From assembly GCA_035358815.1 (NCBI GenBank), contig DAOPQC010000002.1, forward strand, positions 249,306-313,305: 64,000 bases of DNA, written 5' to 3'. The stretch is from Thermoanaerobaculales bacterium. GTDB lineage: Bacteria > Acidobacteriota > Thermoanaerobaculia > Thermoanaerobaculales > Sulfomarinibacteraceae. The position numbers and the translations under genes were made by a program. Below are positions 26,301 to 31,388 of the stretch, one piece after another (the first letter of the stretch is position 1; each line of letters opens with the position of its first letter). The notes below the pieces were generated by a model. The model was not told where the DNA came from. It saw nothing but the letters and a program-made list of their open reading frames with translations, and did no database searches.

Positions 26301-27377
26301 CGTGTAGACCCACGGCCCGGTGGTGTAGCCCGCGTACTCGTGCACCAGGTCGCTGGCGCCGAGGATGGCGGCCGAGTTGGGGACGCTGTGAGCCTGGACG
26401 CTGCTGGTCAGCGCACCGGCGGCCGCGGAGTTGCCCCAGCCCTTCCAGCCGCCCTGGCCGTGGAGCTGGCTGCCAGTGGCGTAGCTGTCGAAGTTGTCGA
26501 ACCAGTCGACGAAGTCCGGCGCGCCCTCCTCGAGGATCGCCCACGTGAGCGCCTGGTCGCCGGTGTTGCCAATGGTCAGCGGCAGCGTGGTGACCGTGTC
26601 GGGCGCCTGTGTGCTGCTCAGGCTGAGCGGGCTCACGTTGATGTTCTGCGGCCCGCCACCCGCGGTCGTCGTGACGGAGACGTCATCGAGGTACCACCCC
26701 GTGTAGTTCACGACCGTCGACGCCATCATGTGGAACTCGATGGTGACCACGCCGCCGACGAAGGGCGTCAGGTTGACGGTCTGCTGGACCCAGGCCGTCG
26801 GGGCGGTGTAGCTGCTCTCGCAGTGCGGGAACACCTGGGTGCCGTTGGCGTAGACCTCTGCCCAGTCCCAGTTGCTGAACAGGTCGTACCACTCCCACCA
26901 GGTCAGCGTCGCGTCCGGCAACCCTGTGAGGTCGACGCTCAGGGTGAGGATGCTGTCGTCGGCGGGGTTGGTGTTGGTGCAGGTCGCATAGCCGCCGTTG
27001 TTGCCGTAACCGGTGTAGCAGTCGTTGAGCACCGTGCCCCACATGTGGGTGCCGGAGTACGGCGCTGTTGGGTTGTGCTGGGTCGTGCCGCAGGTGGATC
27101 CGACCCACGCGTAGACCCCCCACTGCCAGTCGAGGGTGCCGATCAGGCCGCCGTTGTCGGCCTCGAAGTCGGAGAAGTAGACGATCGCCTCCGGCGCCGC
27201 CGGAGCGCCGGCCGGCGCTGCCGTCGCCTTCGCCGCGTACACCGGCGAAGCCTCCCAGGCCGCGGCGGCCGCGAGCTCGGCGGCGATCTCGTCCTGCGGG
27301 ACTGCCGCCGCGGCCATGGCCGCGATCAGCAGCACGCCGGCGAGGCAAAACCCACGATGCAACCAGTGACCTCTCAT
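23313..27377 (-). CDS. Giant secreted beta-sandwich protein with VELM C-terminal tail
   Basis: The start is ATG 27377 (MRGHWLHRGFCLAGVLLIAA, signal peptide), preceded by GGAGGGGAGGACG; the open frame upstream to 27467 crosses the operator and is not used. The protein has 1354 residues. Approximate order: an adhesin-like jelly-roll domain (65-245); an ASH domain (250-290); a lectin-like domain (295-500); an ASH domain; two KTVGT.AGVCATT / YYCY(E/Q)V modules with a nidogen-like beta domain after the second; an ASH domain (STLLVGTTDTQVLTIGN); and a C-terminal domain clearly homologous to those of the genes at 6102 and 18697, ending VELMEISIE. Paired Cys in the repeated modules fit disulfide-stabilised extracellular folds. 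No enzyme motif was seen. The gene shares promoter and operator with the 18697 gene, so the two are probably co-regulated. Confidence 0.85.
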   Translation of the reverse strand: MRGHWLHRGFCLAGVLLIAAMAAAAVPQDEIAAELAAAAAWEASPVYAAKATAAPAGAPAAPEAIVYFSDFEADNGGLIGTLDWQWGVYAWVGSTCGTTQHNPTAPYSGTHMWGTVLNDCYTGYGNNGGYATCTNTNPADDSILTLSVDLTGLPDATLTWWEWYDLFSNWDWAEVYANGTQVFPHCESSYTAPTAWVQQTVNLTPFVGGVVTIEFHMMASTVVNYTGWYLDDVSVTTTAGGGPQNINVSPLSLSSTQAPDTVTTLPLTIGNTGDQALTWAILEEGAPDFVDWFDNFDSYATGSQLHGQGGWKGWGNSAAAGALTSSVQAHSVPNSAAILGASDLVHEYAGYTTGPWVYTAWQYVPTDFTGTTYFILLNSYDDPGTNLNWSVQVSFDAATNLVANDGPAGGTLPLVKGQWVEIRDEIDLTLDTQSFYYNNTLLFTTTWTGGMSGGGALNIGAVDLFANNASVVYYDDVSLAAPGVPDVCDLPSDVPWLSTAPSAGTTPGWGTTPVEVGLDSTGLPIGTYNANLCVTSDDPDPGPGNGTDLVVVPVELIVAPGTNPAISLVKTVGTTAGVCATTSNITVAEGTTVYYCYEVTNTGDVTFTTHDLMDDLFGGIFTGFAYSLPPGASANTVEDLGLTVSTTINATTTNTATWTAHDAAGAPTQATASATVNVGGVNPAIVLTKTVGTVAGVCATTDEITVATGTDVYYCYQVENTGDMTFEVHDLVDDQLGTILDGFAYTLPPGAQSPEVIVPDTVTGPVVNTATWTAMGPPFAVTGFSFIDISTSGTPLGLTDDGEANITLPFAFTLFGVSSSDLRVANNGGILFGVTTGDLSTANTALPNASIGRAILPFWDDIDADTGNVYWEVQGSAPNRVAIVEWYNRPHFSNTGSATFEVLLYEGSNAIVFQYLDTDFGNASYNAGASATVGLNDSASNALQYSFNQAVITDGLALVHDPILYGIATSTDSATVNTSDPDIEVTPTSMASTLLVGTTDTQVLTIGNVGAGVLNWNIDEAPVAKETGRREMAGVAGLGDLMVAEERASDFPAPKPTEFIPEPVAWSSPDAVIYDNGPLVTHPGGGAGGADASALQTALGMNTYGAGAQFSAGNRVADDFTVTDSGGWAIETITFFTYQTGSGTTSTITGLNLRIWDGPPNAGGSVVWGDTSTNIMASTTWSMDYRVLDTALTNADRPIMAVVGTVNTVLPAGTYWLDWQFDGTLSSGPWQPPISILGQTTTGNAMQYTSTGWANLTDTGTLTPQGLPFVIEGSASECSAPADVPWLSVSPDMGTTAPGGSTPVDVTFDATVVGVGTYEALLCVFSNDPNDPMVEVPVTMEVVIPVELMEISIE

Positions 27378-27452
27378 GACCTCGTCCTCCCCTCCTTCAT
27401 GGCTCACGCTGAGCGAGGCTCCAGCCCCGCCCAGCTCGCGCTCGGTTCGCTC

Positions 27453-27468
27453 TGTGACACACGTCACA
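27453..27468 (-). promoter_or_regulatory. CRP/FNR-type operator TGTGA-N6-TCACA, second copy
   Basis: TGTGACACACGTCACA again has perfect half-sites with a different 6-bp centre from the copy at 23097, so the half-sites rather than the whole sequence are conserved. It overlaps the last base of the -10 box. Confidence 0.65.
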
Positions 27469-27497
27469 TCCTACTCCAGCGCAACCCGGGCAATCAA
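27468..27497 (-). promoter_or_regulatory. Predicted promoter TTGATT-18-TAGGAT
   Basis: On the minus strand TTGATT (27497-27492) and TAGGAT (27473-27468) are 18 bp apart, about 90 nt upstream of the ATG at 27377. Confidence 0.65.
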
Positions 27498-27559
27498 CCC
27501 CCGGCCACCCGAGAGCGGAGGGTCCGGGCCACCTGCCGGGCCGTCTCCCCTTTCCATGC

Positions 27560-28903
27560 TCACGGTGGGATGTGCCCCGGCGGATCGCTCCCGACCAGGG
27601 CGAGCAGCTCGTCGACCTCCCTCGCCAGCCCCACCGTCAGGATCTCGGCACCCTCCGCGGTGATCAGCACCGTGTCCTCGATCCGGACTTGAAGCTCCTG
27701 ATCGTCGATCATGATCGCCGGCTCGACCGCGATGACCATGCCCGGCGCGAATGGCGCCGACTCGTCGCCGACGTCGTGGACCGCCATGCCGACGAAGTGG
27801 CCGGCGCCGCCGGCCCGCTGGTCGGTGAAGCCCCACTTCTCCAGGATCGCCCTCTCCACCTCCACGGTGTCGGCGCGCGTGGCGCCCGGCCGCATCGCGG
27901 CGATGATCGCCTTCTGGGCCTCGAGCACGCAGCGGTAGGCCCGCAGCTCGAGCTCGGTGAACTCGCCGTCGACCGGCCAGGTGCGCGTCACATCCATGGT
28001 GAGGTGGCCCATGTCGGCGCCGAAGTCCATGACCACGATGTCGTCGGCCTCGAGCTGGCGGCTGTTGGCCGCGTAGTGCCAGGTCAGCAGGTTCGGCCCC
28101 GAGGCGACGATGGCCGGGAAGGCGACCCCGTCGGCGCCGTTCCAGTCGTACCAAGCGCGGGCTGCCGCCTCGAGGTGGTACTCGTAGAGCCCGGGACGGG
28201 TCGCCGTGATGGCCCGGCGAATGCCCTCGGCGCTGACGCGGCCGTTGCGCCGGAGGACCTCGATCTCGCGCGGCGTCTTGATCATGCGCTGGCGATCGAT
28301 GAAGGGCGTCACGTCGCGGAGCTCGAAGTCCGGGAAACGGGCGCGCAGCGTCGACACCTTCCACGCGTTGTCCGACGGCCGGCCGCCAAAGCCGGTGGTG
28401 AAGCGCAGCGCGAGGTAGAGACCGATGTCGAGCCGCCCGTTGTCGACCGTGTCCGGCTCGGCCAGCCGCACCCACAGCCGCACCGGGCCGTCGTAGCGCT
28501 CGACCGCCAGGGACTCCTCGAGCAGGGTCAGCGGCCGGATTGCGGCGAACCCGAGGCTCCCGGCGTCGACCTTGCTGGTCAGCAGGTTGGCGCCGTCGGC
28601 GCGCACCTCCTGCTCTCCCTGCTGCGGCAGAAAGAGCGTGGCGGCGCAGCCGTCAACCTGCAGGAGCAGCGCCGCGTGGAGGTCCTCGACGCCGGTGTAG
28701 TAGAAGAAGTCGTTGTCCTGGCGCGAGCGGACGCCGGCCGGCGGCATGCTGTTGCCAAACAGCAGCACCGTGCCCTGGTCGAGCACCCCGCACAGCGCGG
28801 CTCGCCGGGCGGCGAACTCCTCCGGCGGGTAGGTGGCGCGCTGGGCGGCGGCCGGAGTGGTTGCCAGCACCATGAGAGCAGCGATGACCGCGGGCGTTCT
28901 CAT
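27560..28903 (-). CDS. Exported Xaa-Pro aminopeptidase-like M24B metallopeptidase
   Basis: The start is ATG 28903 (MRTPAVIAALMVLATTPAAAQ, signal peptide) with CAGGAGG about 7 nt upstream; the frame upstream is not used. The protein has 447 residues, the usual length for PepP-type enzymes plus a leader. The N-terminal creatinase-like domain begins TYPPEEFAARRAALCGVLDQG. The C-terminal pita-bread domain carries the dinuclear metal ligands: DFGADMGHLTMDVTRTW (two Asp), HFVGMAVHDVGD (His), VEPAI (Glu) and RIEDT (Glu). It should remove N-terminal residues from Xaa-Pro peptides, here in the periplasm or outside the cell because of the leader. It lies upstream of the secreted protein set on the same strand and may process peptides released by the cell surface, but no functional link is proven. 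Confidence 0.9.
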   Translation of the reverse strand: MRTPAVIAALMVLATTPAAAQRATYPPEEFAARRAALCGVLDQGTVLLFGNSMPPAGVRSRQDNDFFYYTGVEDLHAALLLQVDGCAATLFLPQQGEQEVRADGANLLTSKVDAGSLGFAAIRPLTLLEESLAVERYDGPVRLWVRLAEPDTVDNGRLDIGLYLALRFTTGFGGRPSDNAWKVSTLRARFPDFELRDVTPFIDRQRMIKTPREIEVLRRNGRVSAEGIRRAITATRPGLYEYHLEAAARAWYDWNGADGVAFPAIVASGPNLLTWHYAANSRQLEADDIVVMDFGADMGHLTMDVTRTWPVDGEFTELELRAYRCVLEAQKAIIAAMRPGATRADTVEVERAILEKWGFTDQRAGGAGHFVGMAVHDVGDESAPFAPGMVIAVEPAIMIDDQELQVRIEDTVLITAEGAEILTVGLAREVDELLALVGSDPPGHIPP

Positions 28904-29029
28904 CGGCGAGCCTCCTGCGTGGTCAGCACCGCCCGATGATAGCGCCGCGCCCGCGGCGCAGAAGAGCTCCACGGGGCCCGAAGAGCGACAAGGTGCCGCC
29001 TCACCGGGTGCGATGGCGGTCCAGACTCG

Positions 29030-30253
29030 TCACGGCACGGTCGCCGACCACGCCGAGGTGTCGCCCGACTCGAAGCCGTCGGCGAAGGCCGCGCCGGCCT
29101 GCCGCCACACCTCGCAGCCCTCGGCCTGGTTGAGGGTGCCGCCGTAGAGGCTGCCGTTGAACGAGGCGAGGGACGCGATCGCCGAGTTTCCGGTGTCGCC
29201 GAAGCCGTCGTCCGTCTCGGGGAGCCAGCTCATCGGGCCGAGGTAGCGGAACAGCTTGGCGCCCCCGGAGCTCTGGTGGTCAACCCCGACGTACAGCTCG
29301 TCGAGGTGCTCGGCGAGCCGCACCGCCGTGGTCGAGTACGAGGACCCGAAACCCGGGACGCTGACCATGATCCACGTCGCCCCGTCCCATCGCCAGACCT
29401 CGCAGCCGTCGCCGAACAGGAAGTTGGGCTGGCTGGTGCCGGCGAAGAGGTATCCATCGAACGGCTCCAGGCTGATGATCGCCACGTTGTAGGTGTCGCC
29501 GAAGCCGGGGGCGGACGCGCCGTTCCAGGTGACGAAGTCCTCCGTCCACCACAGCTCCCCGGGCTGGTTGAACAGCGTCGACTCCTTGAAGGTCCCTGCA
29601 TAGAAGCGCGAACCGTAGCCGGCCAGTGACGCGACCGCGCGATTTGCCGCGTCACCGAAACCGCCGATCACCGTGGGAATCCAGCTCGTGCCGTCCGGTG
29701 ACCTGTAGATGCCGCCGCCAATCGACTGGTTCTCGGTTCCGGCGAACAGCACTCCGTCAAAGACCGCGAGGGCGACCACCGCCGTTGTGGCGGGGCTGCC
29801 GAAGCCGTCCGAGTTGACCTGCTCCCAGGTCGTGCCGTTGGACAACCGCCAGATTTCGGCGCCGGTCGCAGCGTTTGTGGTTCCGGCATACAGGTAGCCG
29901 TCGAAGACGGCCATCGCGAGAACGACCTGGTTCGCGGCGTCGCCGAAGCCGTCGTCGGTGACGACGTCCCAGCTCACCCCGTTCGCGCTCGACCGCATCA
30001 CGAAGGCGGACCCGGTCTCGCCGCCGGCGGCCACGAACAGCTGGCCGTTGAAGACGGCCATCGCTGTCGCCCCCTCGTTCGCGGGACTGCCGAAGCCGTT
30101 GCCGACGGCCGCGCCGCCGCCGACCACCGGCTCCCAGTCCGCCTGGGCCCTGGCGGGGAACGCCACGGCGAGCACAGCGGCCAGCCCGGCCACCACCAAC
30201 GCCCACCCCGGGATGAACGCCGGATTCCTGCGAGCGGTCTCGTGGTGCGCCAT
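29030..30253 (-). CDS. Secreted beta-propeller-like protein with DGFESG-type C-terminal tail
   Basis: The protein has 407 residues. MAHHETARRNPAFIPGWALVV... is a signal peptide cleaved after ARAQA; GGAGGGGG precedes the ATG. The body is about seven repeats of about 50 residues with the pattern G(F/S)GDxxNxAVxxLAxFxGxLYAGTxN, typical of a bacterial propeller fold in proteins annotated as hypothetical. It ends FADGFESGDTSAWSATVP, matching the end of the 4371-5843 product. The tandem hairpin terminator of the VELM class is absent here. The PepP-like gene lies 126 bp downstream on the same strand and may be reached by read-through. Function unknown. Confidence 0.75.
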   Translation of the reverse strand: MAHHETARRNPAFIPGWALVVAGLAAVLAVAFPARAQADWEPVVGGGAAVGNGFGSPANEGATAMAVFNGQLFVAAGGETGSAFVMRSSANGVSWDVVTDDGFGDAANQVVLAMAVFDGYLYAGTTNAATGAEIWRLSNGTTWEQVNSDGFGSPATTAVVALAVFDGVLFAGTENQSIGGGIYRSPDGTSWIPTVIGGFGDAANRAVASLAGYGSRFYAGTFKESTLFNQPGELWWTEDFVTWNGASAPGFGDTYNVAIISLEPFDGYLFAGTSQPNFLFGDGCEVWRWDGATWIMVSVPGFGSSYSTTAVRLAEHLDELYVGVDHQSSGGAKLFRYLGPMSWLPETDDGFGDTGNSAIASLASFNGSLYGGTLNQAEGCEVWRQAGAAFADGFESGDTSAWSATVP

Positions 30254-30295
30254 GGCTCAACCCCCTCCAGACGATGGACATCAGTCGTGACCCAC

Positions 30296-30324
30296 AATGT
30301 GGGGCCGGCCGGCCGCACTGTCAA
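30296..30324 (-). promoter_or_regulatory. Predicted promoter TTGACA-17-CACATT
   Basis: On the minus strand a consensus TTGACA (30324-30319) is followed after 17 bp by CACATT (30301-30296), a weak -10. It would serve the gene starting at 30253 and lies in the divergent gap with the SUI1-like gene. Confidence 0.45.
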
Positions 30325-30357
30325 CTCACCGCTCGACGGACCGGCTACCCTGGTCAG

Positions 30358-30720
30358 GTGGCGAAACGCCCGCTCGGACGGACACCGCCCATGGTGTACT
30401 CGACCGGCACCGGCCGGGTGTGTCCTGGCTGCGGCTGGCCGGCGAGGGACTGCCGCTGCTCGTCGAAGCTCGACGAGGCGGTGCCGGGCAGGATCGTGGC
30501 CCGACTCCGCATCGAGCGCGCCGGCCGGCGCGGCAAGACGGTCACCGTGGTCGAGGGCCTGCCCCGAAACGCCACCTTCCTCAAGGCGCTGGCGGCCGAC
30601 CTGAAGCGCGCCTGCGGGACCGGCGGCACCGTGGTCGAGGACCGGGTCGAGCTCCAGGGCGACCACCTGGCGGCCCTGCGCACCCTGCTCGGGGCGCGCG
30701 GCTGGATCGTCAAAGGTTAG
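30358..30720 (+). CDS. SUI1/eIF1-like translation factor (YciH family) with N-terminal zinc-binding motif
   Basis: The start GTG 30358 is chosen because YciH-type proteins begin shortly before the conserved VYSTGTGR motif; ATG 30391 is the alternative. The protein has 120 residues. Residues 12-33 contain VYSTGTGRVCPGCG and then CRC, a probable Cys4 zinc site found in many bacterial members but absent from E. coli YciH. Residues 40-120 are the SUI1 domain (LRIERAGRRGKTVTVVEGL, LKRACGTGGTV, ELQGDH, LGARGWIVKG). SUI1 proteins bind the small ribosomal subunit and influence start-codon fidelity; the bacterial form is accessory. The gene stands alone, divergent from the secreted protein gene. Confidence 0.85.
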   Translation: MAKRPLGRTPPMVYSTGTGRVCPGCGWPARDCRCSSKLDEAVPGRIVARLRIERAGRRGKTVTVVEGLPRNATFLKALAADLKRACGTGGTVVEDRVELQGDHLAALRTLLGARGWIVKG

Positions 30721-30889
30721 GAGCTCGTGCCGCAGTGGCCGCCACCCATGCGTCCGGCCTGTCACGCCCGGCCGGTAAGCTGACCCGGCACGAACTCCGC
30801 ATGGCATGCGAAAATGGTGTCGTCCCGCGAGCCCGCACCAGGCATGAGACTCGGAGCGCTCGAAACGGGGCATGGAGGCAAGAGCACCT

Positions 30890-31246
30890 ATGAAATCCCT
30901 GCTGATCCTGATCCTGATGGTCGTGATCGCGTTGCTCGCGTTCAACTACCTGACGACCGGCGAGCTCAAGCTGCTGCCGGGCGGCTCGATGAGCGGCTCC
31001 GAGCACGAGCTCGACCGCCTCCAGGGCGAGTTCCGCGCGGCCGCCCGCGACTATCGCGAGGCCCAGAAGGCCGTCGCCGTGTCCGGCGTCGACGCCACCG
31101 ACGCGGCGTCCTCCGCCCTCGCCGAGGTCGACCGCATCGAGCAGGAGGTCAAGCAGTACGCCAAGAAGGCCTCGACGCCCGAGCTCAAGGCCGCCGCCAA
31201 CAAGCTCGCCAAGGAAATCGCCCAGTACAAGCTCGACATCCAGTAG
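30890..31246 (+). CDS. Small membrane-anchored coiled-coil protein
   Basis: The start is ATG 30890 (MKSLLILILMVVIALLAFNYL), with GGAGG about 11 nt upstream; an in-frame ATG at 30872 is possible. The protein has 118 residues: one N-terminal membrane helix or uncleaved signal (3-20), a Gly/Ser linker, then an amphipathic, Lys/Glu/Ala-rich helical region (45-118) that looks like a coiled coil. I do not recognise the family. A REP array begins two bases after the stop. Confidence 0.6.
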   Translation: MKSLLILILMVVIALLAFNYLTTGELKLLPGGSMSGSEHELDRLQGEFRAAARDYREAQKAVAVSGVDATDAASSALAEVDRIEQEVKQYAKKASTPELKAAANKLAKEIAQYKLDIQ

Positions 31247-31247
31247 C

Positions 31248-31357
31248 TTGTAGCGCAGGCTTCCAGCCTGCACGCCATTCTCGTCATCCGATGCAGCCAG
31301 GATGGCTGCGCTACAAGCAGGCTGGATGCCTGCGCTACAAGGATGCCTGCGCTACAA
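31248..31357. repeat. REP-like palindromic repeat array 1
   Basis: It contains one TTGTAGCGCAGGC(T/A)TCC-type unit in one orientation and several units in the other (ATGGCTGCGCTACAA, ATGCCTGCGCTACAA). The units form the inverted pairs typical of REP/BIME elements. The array starts immediately after the stop of the small membrane protein and shares its core with the arrays at 36495 and 37437. Confidence 0.85.
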
Positions 31358-31388
31358 CTCCTGTATGCTATGCGCAATGCACGTTGAA

